Below, piece by piece: positions 52,101 to 60,200 of a stretch of 64,000 nucleotides of DNA; positions within the stretch are counted from its first letter, which is position 1; the number at the start of each line of letters is the position of its first letter. This stretch comes from Kryptolebias marmoratus (taxonomy: Eukaryota > Chordata > Actinopteri > Cyprinodontiformes > Rivulidae). The DNA is taken from positions 14,120,901 through 14,184,900 of the forward strand of contig NC_051449.1 of the NCBI RefSeq assembly GCF_001649575.2, in the 5' to 3' direction. The notes beneath the pieces are model-generated. The model was not told the origin of the DNA. It searched no databases and was given only the letters and a program-made list of their open reading frames with translations. Both the position numbers and the translations under genes were made by a program.

Positions 52101-55100
52101 TAAGAGAAGAAAGGAAGAAGAGAGAAAAAAAAACGAAAAGAAGAGATACAGAGAAAAAGAAGAAGAGGATACCCAAGGGTCACAACACAGGAAACAGAAA
52201 GAGACAGAGAGAGGAACGGACAAACGTCTCCGGATGAGAGGAGGAGAATGAAAGGGAAGGCAGACAAAGAGCAGAAACACTGTTGAGAAACTCAATACTA
52301 CAAAGCTTAAATGTGTCAGAAAAAACAGGACTGAGAAAACAACAAAATGTCCAGAAACTAGACAAAAAAAAGGGCTAAAAATGAAATACTAAAATAAAGA
52401 TTTAAAATACTACAGCAGAAAACAAGAGAGTCTGAGCTAATTATGGCTGGTAAATCCAGCAAACTACAAAGTAGTGTGTAAAATAAAAAATTGAAATAAA
52501 GAAATACTGGTAAACTTGGTGTATAACCTCCAGTCTTTAATGTGTAACATCATTACATGGGATCTTCATGGGCCACATCCCCCCTACTCAAAGAATCTAG
52601 AGACAATTGGGTAAAAGTTAACAGTTTGTTCATGATTTGTACAAACTAAGAATCAATAGTTGCCATGATGGCACTAACATTTCATTAAAAAAAAGACGCT
52701 CCAAGCATTTGGAACACTTGTTAAAATATTACCAAATAAATTAAAAAAAAAAAAAAAAAATACCCAGAATTGGATGCAGAAGTTGAAGAGAAAAAAGAGA
52801 CAAAGAGACAGAAACAGATCTGTTAGAAAACAGACATGATTGAGCAGGCGTCTCCTCATCTGAGCATGCTGGAGACACACAGGCAGGCACACAGCCCACA
52901 TGCATAAGACAAAGCAGATGCAATACAGCATGACAACATCTTTGTTATTATTTTTACCAAAAATTAAAAAAAAAGAAAAGAAAGAAAATTAGCAAAATAT
53001 ACAAATAAAAATCAGTTTGTTAAGCGCAACATGGGTTAATTTGGCAATGTGAGTAACAAAATGAAGATGACTCGGGATGAATTGAATCTGAAGCATGAAC
53101 TCGGCTTTAAAGCATCTATAAAAAAACAAAAAAAACAATATATATCAGTCAGGACCAGAGACTGAAGACTGAGGAATCAATCGTACTGACACAGGTGAGT
53201 GCTTCTGAATAAATGGAGCTCATAACAAGAGATAATCCCTCACATGCTCTCAGAGCCTCCAGCTTTAAGTTAATCGAGCCGGGCTCTTGATTCGCCTCCA
53301 TTTTCTATACAGTTTGAGCTTCAGACCTTCAATCTTTATTAGAGGAACTATCATTAGTCCTGTCCTCTGCTGGGAGTCTGCTGGGCTACGGGGGCCGGGG
53401 AGAACTCGGCCCGGCCGTGAGGATTACCGCTGATCACCGCACACCTATATGGCTGACATTTACTCAGCACCATCCTGTCTGTCTCAAGGACACTTTCATT
53501 AACCACTGTAATAAGAGGGAATCATTAAGATCCCCTCAATATCTAAAAAGGAGAATGGATATGATTAGTTTTAAATGTCAGTCAATACAGATGCTTTGGG
53601 TTGCAGGTGGAAACAGAAACAGGAGGACAAAACATCTAAAACATCACAGTAAAGTGGAGGAAAAAGTATTCAGATTCCTTGGGTAAAAGTAGAAATTATC
53701 ATAAAATTAAACAAATACAAGTAAAAGTTCATTTACTCAAGTAAAATTATGTAGTTTTCTTAGAAAGATATTCTTACTGAGATAAAGTCTTTCTAATTTG
53801 CTGAGCTCGCAAAGGAAATATTAAACCGGTTATTTTTTATTTCTTATAAAAAGCTATATTTGTAATAAAAAAGTTATATTTGTAAAAGTTTTAAAAATAT
53901 GAACAAATTCTGTTCACAAACTCCATCCAGGATGTTGTGAAAAGTCGAAAGAAAACAACGATTTCAATTTAATCATTGATTTTTGCTTTTAATGGCGTTC
54001 AAAAAAAATGAAAGGCTACCAGAACATGGTAAAAGTTCTGTAGATTAAAGAGAGAAAAGCTCTACCTGATAAAACATCTCAAATCTAAGCACACCTCCTC
54101 CAGTACAAAACTGAGAAGGTGTGTGCTACTCTGTCACAGATTGTGTGGGTGAGTAAATAAACAATCTAAAATTAACATTTTCTCATTTAAAACTGCAGTC
54201 AGCTTGAGGATTCCATCATCTAAAAAAAAAAATAAATAAATAAATTTCCAGATTTAGAGGCACTGGAGAAATCTTGGTGCTGAAAATGAACACTTCAGGC
54301 CTCGAGGCAACACTGATTTAAAAACAGATTCGATGCTGCTGATGAAGATAACAGCGTGAACTAGGCAGGAAATTTAGAAGAAAAATGATGAAACGTTCTC
54401 TTTTTTTTGAAAATGTATTGGGGGTGGTGGTGGGGAATCATAAACACTGTTTCCCGTCTAGAAGATGGTCCATTTGCCTCATTATTGGAACACAGATAAA
54501 AAAAACTAGCATTTACGACAGTTTGGCCAAGCGCTGCACATTGTAGCAGCAGTAAGAGCCGATAAGACCCCCTTTCACACAGGACGACGACCCTGCCATG
54601 ACATAAAAAATTCAACAGAACATGGATGGTCTTTGCACGGACTCAGCGAGGTCTTCAGGTGTGTATTAAGAACACAGTGGACTCCTCTTTACACGTAACA
54701 GAGCGTGATAAGTTATGGAGGGTTTACACAAAAATTCTGCTGCCGGGTCGTGGTGGCAGCATATCAGGGTCCTTAGTGGAGCATGGTGGCAGTGTATCCA
54801 TGATGTGGAGCTTGTGTGCACCGGTGTGGCAGTGTATCCATGATGTGGAGCTTGTGTGCACCGGTGTGGCTTTGTCGTTGAGTATCTGAAGCCGGACTGG
54901 CCTTTCTGGCCTCATTCTTAGGATCATGATTGTGACAAGGTCATAAAAACAACCTACAGCAGGCATCATTACCCTTTGCGGTAGCATTGTGCTGGCATGC
55001 CGCAATCTTCTAGCACGTAGCTGCATCCTGATGCGGTCTGACAAGAGCCATGCCAGGGCGGGACCCGAGGTGTAGAGCGGTCTTAGGTGTAAGGCAATGT

Positions 55101-57246
55101 TGTTGTGAAAACTTGCTGCTCAGGAGAGCGTTTACCACCGAGGAGAGTTTTCCAAATTTGCTGAAAGCAGCTCCACACTAATAAGTGGGGAGCATAGCAG
55201 GGGTCGTCACCCAGCGAGAAGGAGGCCTTAAGGTGGCGTCTCACTAAGCTGCTACTGTTAGAGACTAGCTGGCAACTCAAACTTGACTCAGTATGGTGAG
55301 AAAATATGCATAAGTTCTGCTGCAGACTCACAGAAGTCTGAGTGTTTGCAACCAAGCGTCCAACTTATTTTTCCTTATAAGTTACTTGTCTGTATTCTCT
55401 GCCATGCACATTATTTTGACGCCCACCTCATAGCCACCCACACATTTAGGATTTAATCCACCGGAGTACACATTGGAAATGACGATAGGAAACTTTGGAC
55501 CAGTGTTTTAAATAGTTATTTATTATCGGCATGGTGTTTAGAGCTGGACCTGTTTTCTTTAAGAGGAGAGCTGGTGTCAAAATACAGCTCCTACTCTCTT
55601 GAGACACGCTGTTCAAAATTCAAGCGACAAGACCGCGAGCCTCTGCAACTCAAGCGAGGAAAATAAAAAAAAAACCCATGAGTGTTTTGAGACACTCTGG
55701 AGACTCCCCTTGTGAATGCTGTTCGCCAACTGATCGGAGCTCCGTGAGATAGAACCTTTAGCAAGTCATATTTCAAGTACTTGAGCAAAAATCCATGTCT
55801 GGGAATGAGATTATTTCCTTGCCCATCTTGAGCTTATGGCATGAATTCATCCAAATTCTGACGACCCAAATAAAACTTCGGAACAAAGCAGTATGTAGGA
55901 ACTTCACTGCAGGTGCAACATTTCCAACCAGTGCCACAGCTGGAGCAGATGTGATGACATGGGAGAAGAGGCAAACAAACAAAAGGGAAGACAACAAGAA
56001 AAACAACACCAAAAAAAAAACTGTTGCAAGACTTGAAAAGACAGCGAGTTCAATAATATCACAATCCGAGCATATCGATAAGCGCAAACACACACTGTGC
56101 CATGCTGCTGTCAGTCCGTCAGTCAACAGACATGCTCCTTTCTCTTTTCCTCTCACTCCTTCCATGCAAACATTGCCTCTTTTTAATCTTCCAATTCTTG
56201 GGTCTCCATGACAACAAGATCATACCATGCAGAAAACATTGATCGGGGAGTGAAGGCAATATCAAGGGTTCTGCACACAAGGCCTCACAATGCAGTCAAT
56301 GCACTCTGCTGCGTAGGCAGACCGCTTCGTCATCGCAGCAGCTCTGCTCGCTTCGCTTTTGGATACACTTTTTAATTGTTCCGCTCTAAAGCCACTCCGT
56401 TGGTTTATCCTTTTTTTTTTTTTTTCAAAAATAAATAAATAAATAAATGAAAATAAAAATAAAACTCCTGTTTCCTGGCGTTTCAATAAGTGTCGCTTTC
56501 TGAAACAAAAGGAGTAACAAAAGAAAAGAAAGAGCGCACCAACCTTCTCGAAGCTCTGAGGGATGGAAGGGGGTTGATGCAGAACACAATGACGTGAGGG
56601 GGGGGGGGGGAAGAAGAGAGAACGAGGAAACACAGAGAGAATAAAAACGGCCAGCGCAAAGCCACTCGCTCCAATGCACCACTCCCGCGCGCTCGCTCCC
56701 ACACACGCACACACGATTCTTATATGCCACTTTAATGTGAAAACTAAAGGAACAAATCTGAACGTTGGGTGTGGCGTTACAGCCAGTAAGATACCAACAT
56801 CCGGGGCCAATTCATCAATAAAATCAAAGCTTTTTCTTTCGATCTGCCTTCAGTACAGAAACCACTTCAGTGGTAAGATCAGTGATGTTCCCATGCAGTT
56901 AAACCAAGGTGTGAGCTCACTGTGACTCTCCAGATCACACCAGGGTTTAAGGTGGAATGTGCTTGTGGGAAATACCAAACAACAGGGTCAACATGTATTA
57001 TAGACAATGGATGGGTTAGTAAAACTTGTTTAAGAGCACATTGAAAAGACGTAGCTTCATTAATTAGAGCAGCCTAGTAGCAGATTTTTCGACATTTGTG
57101 TGTGTGTGTGCGTGTGTTTTGCGTTCCCGTCCTACCTCTGACGTATAGGTTTGCAGGAGAGGAGTAGCGCACGCCCTGAGAGTTGGTGGCCACGCACTCA
57201 TACTTCCCCTGGTCCGTCTCCTCGCTGTTCTCGATCTGCAGCGCTC
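26851..57246 (-). CDS. ptprs: PTPRS, receptor-type tyrosine phosphatase sigma (30 coding exons, 5' part outside)
   Basis: Thirty exons total 5,258 nt: a 2-nt split codon plus 1,751 codons and TAA, with every junction in phase. Visible order: end of Ig2, a microexon, Ig3, eight fibronectin III repeats, a membrane-proximal segment, a transmembrane helix and tandem phosphatase domains D1 and D2. The cytoplasmic segment [15 protein letters not shown], then [14 protein letters not shown], identifies sigma rather than LAR (PTPRF) or delta (PTPRD), judged from memory of the human proteins. PTPRS is a type I membrane phosphatase of neurons; known ligands of the family include heparan and chondroitin sulfate proteoglycans and postsynaptic adhesion proteins such as Slitrk, TrkC and IL1RAPL1. 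The signal peptide, Ig1 and start of Ig2 are not found up to 64000. Exons are given in the entries below. Confidence 0.97.
29171..29214. repeat. CA microsatellite
   Basis: A (CA)n run with CG and TA interruptions lies in a ptprs intron within the D2 region. Confidence 0.9.
31605..34858 (-). CDS. ptprs: ptprs exons: D1 catalytic tyrosine phosphatase domain
   Basis: Exons in order: 34761-34858, 34371-34494, 33799-33974, 33516-33635, 32156-32310, 31605-31890. Catalytic features are all present: the substrate loop [17 protein letters not shown] with Tyr, the WPD loop ([12 protein letters not shown], Asp codon 32254-32256) and the P-loop [10 protein letters not shown], whose Cys codon is 32158-32160 at an exon end. 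D1 therefore looks fully active. The intron after exon 34761-34858 begins with GC. The last exon also carries the D1-D2 linker ([20 protein letters not shown]). Confidence 0.97.
32455..32970 (-). repeat. Two adjacent 3'-end copies of the dispersed repeat family
   Basis: The stretches 32455-32700 and 32750-32970 both run GTCTGTTARCAAAATAYC, an ATGAAYCAC motif, ACATCYACAACTG, AAGATGGCYRCCA and GACATTAG. They are two tandem copies of the family end in reverse orientation, inside a ptprs intron. Confidence 0.7.
35164..35234. repeat. CA microsatellite
   Basis: A (CA)n run with regular AT interruptions lies in a ptprs intron. Confidence 0.9.
36498..36613 (-). CDS. ptprs: ptprs exon: cytoplasmic juxtamembrane segment
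   Basis: The 116-nt exon encodes [20 protein letters not shown] and then [17 protein letters not shown]. This segment is the clearest sigma-specific signature in the window. The acceptor CGTCTGAG|CAGC was chosen by phase; a CAG three bases on is an alternative. Confidence 0.93.
37797..37954 (-). CDS. ptprs: ptprs exon: transmembrane helix
   Basis: The 158-nt exon encodes [20 protein letters not shown] and then the helix [20 protein letters not shown], ending in LYK plus 2 nt of a split codon. Joining to the next exon gives YKN-SKRKD. Confidence 0.97.
39159..39642 (-). CDS. ptprs: ptprs exons: membrane-proximal ectodomain
   Basis: Exon 39555-39642 (88 nt) encodes [20 protein letters not shown] and DEMDLEE. 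Exon 39159-39377 (219 nt) encodes [20 protein letters not shown] and [20 protein letters not shown]. In the family this segment holds the proprotein-processing site. Basic residues are present here, but a clear furin motif is not obvious. Confidence 0.93.
39841..40994 (-). CDS. ptprs: ptprs exons: fibronectin III repeat 8
   Basis: Exon 40900-40994 (95 nt) encodes [20 protein letters not shown]. Exon 39841-40094 (254 nt) encodes [20 protein letters not shown], then [20 protein letters not shown] and the linker to the membrane-proximal region. Confidence 0.94.
40590..40700 (-). repeat. Short fragment of the dispersed repeat family
   Basis: TGTCTGTTTTTATGATGAG, AACCACTAGATGAATTT and ATATACATCTACAACTGG match the end of the family in reverse orientation. 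Confidence 0.45.
41794..42456 (-). CDS. ptprs: ptprs exon: fibronectin III repeats 6 and 7
   Basis: This 663-nt exon is the largest in the gene. It encodes FN6 ([48 protein letters not shown]) and FN7 ([49 protein letters not shown]). FN6 and FN7 belong to the long ectodomain isoform of the family. Several N-x-S/T sites ([20 protein letters not shown]) could carry glycans. Confidence 0.95.
42653..43368 (-). CDS. ptprs: ptprs exons: fibronectin III repeat 5, with an internal microexon
   Basis: Exon 43175-43368 (194 nt) encodes [20 protein letters not shown] to LLLDDSQ, the optional exon 43001-43027 adds nine residues, and exon 42653-42770 (118 nt) encodes [20 protein letters not shown] to TTGI. 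The flanking exons join in frame with or without the microexon. Confidence 0.93.
43001..43027 (-). CDS. ptprs: ptprs 27-nt microexon in FN5 (MEEDDSTHY)
   Basis: The nine codons M-E-E-D-D-S-T-H-Y correspond in place and character to WETDDTAEY in human PTPRS (from memory). The donor is a good GTAAGG, but the acceptor is CAACAAG with a weak pyrimidine tract. The exon is a multiple of three in phase 0, as expected for an alternative microexon. Confidence 0.75.
43467..43784 (-). CDS. ptprs: ptprs exon: fibronectin III repeat 4
   Basis: The single 318-nt exon carries [20 protein letters not shown], the WRPP motif, [11 protein letters not shown] and the C-terminal strand VVCRTDED. A short Gly/Ala-rich loop (GAAGGGQG) is present. 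The acceptor (TTTCAAG) is unusual but phase and homology support it. Confidence 0.93.
45676..46182 (-). CDS. ptprs: ptprs exons: fibronectin III repeat 3
   Basis: Exon 46046-46182 (137 nt) encodes [20 protein letters not shown] and [13 protein letters not shown]. Exon 45676-45820 (145 nt) encodes [20 protein letters not shown] and [12 protein letters not shown]. Both donors are GT and the phases match. Confidence 0.94.
47353..49160 (-). CDS. ptprs: ptprs exons: fibronectin III repeats 1 and 2
   Basis: Exon 48781-49160 (380 nt) holds FN1 ([47 protein letters not shown]) and the start of FN2 ([14 protein letters not shown]). Exon 47353-47554 (202 nt) completes FN2 ([34 protein letters not shown]). 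The split Val codon leads into FN3 (VPGQPG). Confidence 0.95.
49550..49810 (-). repeat. 3'-end copy of the dispersed repeat family
   Basis: GTTAACAAACCATC, ATGAACCACTAAATGG, GTACATCTACAACTGATTAA and GAAGATGGCTGCCACAGCTA match the copies near 32.5 kb. It lies in a ptprs intron. Confidence 0.65.
50178..50447 (-). CDS. ptprs: ptprs exon: Ig domain 3
   Basis: The 270-nt exon encodes [20 protein letters not shown], the first cysteine in [10 protein letters not shown], the tryptophan in YVKWM and the second cysteine in [11 protein letters not shown]. It is one complete immunoglobulin fold. It is preceded on the coding strand by a very long pyrimidine-rich tract. Confidence 0.96.
50450..50735 (-). 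repeat. Long polypyrimidine tract before the Ig3 exon
   Basis: The plus strand is almost pure purine (GGAAAGGAGG, GGGGGGAGGGAGGG, AGAAAGAGAGAG) from just past the exon edge for about 285 bp. The ptprs transcript therefore has an exceptionally long C/U tract leading into this acceptor. Confidence 0.8.
51241..51269. repeat. GGA/GGT trinucleotide microsatellite
   Basis: A run of GGA units is followed by TGG units in a ptprs intron. Confidence 0.85.
51489..51513. repeat. CAGA tetranucleotide microsatellite
   Basis: CAGA units are repeated about six times within a GA-rich part of a ptprs intron. Confidence 0.85.
51860..52260 (-). repeat. Second long purine/pyrimidine-asymmetric tract in a ptprs intron
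   Basis: The plus strand is GA-rich (AAGAAGAAGAAGAAG, GGGGGGAGGAGGG, AAAGGAAGAAGAG) for most of 400 bp. A related GA-rich stretch with a CAGA run lies at 51330-51530. Confidence 0.7.
54788..54870. repeat. Tandem 40-bp direct repeat (two copies)
   Basis: GGCAGTGTATCCATGATGTG and the following 20 bases (GAGCTTGTGTGCACCGGTGT) are repeated exactly with a period of 40 bp. Confidence 0.9.
56544..56555 (-). CDS. ptprs: ptprs 12-nt microexon encoding ELRE (meB type)
   Basis: Between CCCTCAG and GTTGGT lies AGCTTCGAGAAG. Spliced after the last G of the Ig2 exon it reads E-L-R-E and then restores Val at the start of the Ig3 exon. LAR-family phosphatases are known to carry a four-residue ELRE microexon at exactly this Ig2-Ig3 junction that tunes binding to synaptic partners. 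The donor GTTGGT is poor, which fits regulated inclusion. Confidence 0.88.
57136..57246 (-). CDS. ptprs: ptprs exon: C-terminal part of Ig domain 2
   Basis: The 111-nt exon encodes [20 protein letters not shown] and on to YVR. It carries the second disulfide cysteine of Ig2 (YEC). It starts with 2 nt of a split Gly codon and ends with 1 nt, so it can join either the 12-nt microexon or the Ig3 exon in frame. Confidence 0.95.
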
Positions 57247-60200
57247 CTGCGAGAGGATGAGAGAATGTTTACTTGTGGAAAACGCTTCTTTTTTCCATCC
57301 TGAGATATCCGTCTTTGTCTGCGCTCCTGTTCCAGTTTGACCCTTGGGTATCTTCTTGCTTGTTACTTCAACAACCAATGAAGTCGGCTCGGTTTGTTAT
57401 TTCTGCGAGGCACGATCTGAACGGGTTGCACTCTTCCATATCAGAGGATGTATTTTTTTTTTATTTCTTTTAGAGAGTATTGTATATTTTTTTACACAAC
57501 CCAACTCTTTCCTTTTCTCTTCCTCTGAGCAAATAACATGCTCGAGGTTGAAAGGTTCTTTTGAAAAAGTTGGCAAGTCAAAAACAACTGACTTTTTTGT
57601 AAACTCGGATGACACTCTTAGTCGTGTACCTCTGTAGCAGCTAGTGAATCCTCTCCTGCTGCCATGAAAAAAAAAGCCTTTCGCTATCTTGGCAGTAAAC
57701 TGACAGCAGCTTTGCCCCGAGGCAACAACCCAATGACGCTCTTTAGCTTTTTACTTCCTCCGTTTTTATCCTCCCACCTAAAACCCGCCGTGATAAACAG
57801 TGTCTCCCTAAACGTGCTCTATAATTACACCCTGCACTCATCAGGTACTCCTCAGCTCAAAGGGTGCTATTCTCACGCATAAGTCTGTTTCCTTTTTTTA
57901 TTTTATGTTTGTGCTAACGGCCTTTTGAATAACCAGCAAAGACATTTAAAAAACTTTTTTTTTTTTCATTTATTCTGTCTGTTCTGTCACATCCATGTTA
58001 TTGTAAAGTGACTTTGACATGAAGCCTGAGGAGGGGGCCACAGAAACACTCACTCACTCACCCTGAAAGGCAGAAAAATCCAAAATGTATACAACATACA
58101 CACATCTTTATACTGTACACACACGTGTGTTTGATGAATAGGCCTGTGCACACATCAACGCACACACAGAGCGCTGCAATGTTTTCTTTTAAATTAGATT
58201 GTCTAAGAGTGATAAAAGGCGTCTGGCTTGTAAGAGACATAAAATACTATTTAATGTCTGTCAAACTGTGGTTTCTTTGGTATTTTTTTAATAGATTTAA
58301 CTAAAGGAGATGGGAACAAATTGTGTCTTTGTGACAGACTGCATAAAACAAAGTGCCTAAAAATGCCATTTAAAAATGATTTTGGGCTAAACTGTCTCTT
58401 GTGTGTCAACACGACTCGTTCATCCATTGAGGTTTGGAGCCTTTTTATGCTTTAAGTCCTGGTTAGAGTTACTGTATGTGGCTTCGCAAACACACATTCT
58501 TCCTAAAAATGGTCAAGTGCTGGACTGAAAATAACTGAAAACGTAGCCAAAGTCCAAAGACAAGACCTTTAGAAAGATCCGTAAAGATTACTCTTTAAGA
58601 TATTACAAGAAACTCTGTCAACTTGGGCTAAAAATATAAAGAATTGAAACTAGCACTACTTTAAGAAATATATATCACCCACCTTTTGTATGCAAAAGTT
58701 TTAAGTGAAGATCTCATGTAATCTGTTAGCACTCAGGGTATGTGTTGGGGATGATTCCCAGCTACTACCACACCGGATTTTACCTCAATATCTGTAAAAA
58801 TGACAGAGTTACAGCCATATGTTTGTTTGCTAAAGTTGATTAGCTGTGGCTGAATCAAGTTGACTTCAAAAGTTATTCAGTTGTGGATGTGCATATCTGA
58901 GAGTTTCATTAAAATCTGTCCCCTGCTTCAGGAGACATTTTTCTGACAGACAAACACACATTACATGGTTACATGACTGCCTGCCTGCCTCACGTAATTT
59001 ACAATTAAAATAGAATTTCAAAGTTGTTATCTCTGTCAAACAGCAGTCGCATGGAAAAAGACTACTTACTCTGAATTATGGTCACACATTTTACTCAGAA
59101 AAGAAGTTTAAGTGAATACTCAGCTCATCCTAAATAAATTCTATAATTTAGTAGACGTTTAAATTCAGTTCCAGCCATGAGAGTCAAACACTACAGCTTT
59201 AAAACTAACAATCTTTCAAACCACAAAAGCAGCCAAAATTTATGATATTATCAGTGGGAAATTATCTGTATTATGGGTACTACAGTAACAATTGTGGGGT
59301 TATTTCTTGCTATTTTTTCTTCTCAAAGCTGCAATCAGTCGCTGTTTAACTCATGCTTCTTTTTTTTAAGAGTTAAAACCAGAAATGGCAGTGCTTAGGA
59401 TTCAGATGAACTGATAAATAACTGACTGCTGAGCTTTCCTTCTTGGCTCTTTTATGTTAAACTCACTTTACACGCAGAAGTTGAAATTTCCAATTCGGAA
59501 ATTAAATCTGTCAAAACATAAATAGATGAAAAATACGATGTGCTTAAACTCTGAGGCAGACCAAAGCAGAACGTGAGAAAGAAAGCTTTAAAGGTGTTTT
59601 TATTCTAAAAAGGTAATGTTTGTGCACCTCTCTGACTTTTATCGCCGTCTTTTCTCAGTGATCTGTATGAGCTTCAGGTGTGTGTTACATTTAAAACATC
59701 ACCTCAGATATTTCTCCTCCAGCCAAAGTTAAAACGTCCATTCATGGTTTCTATGTCCACTTTGGCAAACCAGCTGGGACCTTGCAGACTCGCACACTGT
59801 TCTATTCATGCGCCGCCTCAGCTCAGCTGCAGGAAGCTTCCCGTGCGCGGTCATGTAATCGGTCTACAGCTTTTGTACTTTTTCCAGTGCAGAGAAGTGA
59901 ACGGTGGCGAGCGTTAATGCTGTGGTTCTGCTTTTTATGCGATGGGGGTTTTATTTCCCTCTGAAATGGCAGATTTTAATAAATGGTTTACAGGAACAAA
60001 CCTGATTTAAACGGCAATTTGCTCTGATGGGCAGCACATTTTTACACGATCCAAACAGCAGGGGATACATATCCTGTGTTCAGGGGATCTGAGCGGAGAC
60101 GGCTGAGGTGCTGCAGTCAGGATAAACCCCGGGAGCTCAGGTTTCATTCAAGTCTTTTCCCTCCCCTGCTTAAACTAATTCAAAAGCCGGCCAGCCAGTC

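Larger units (their letters stand above)
50736..56543 (-). other. ptprs intron between the ELRE microexon and the Ig3 exon
   Basis: It holds the GA-rich tracts, a CAGA microsatellite, a GGA repeat and a 40-bp tandem repeat listed separately. No other gene or exon is recognised. Confidence 0.45.
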
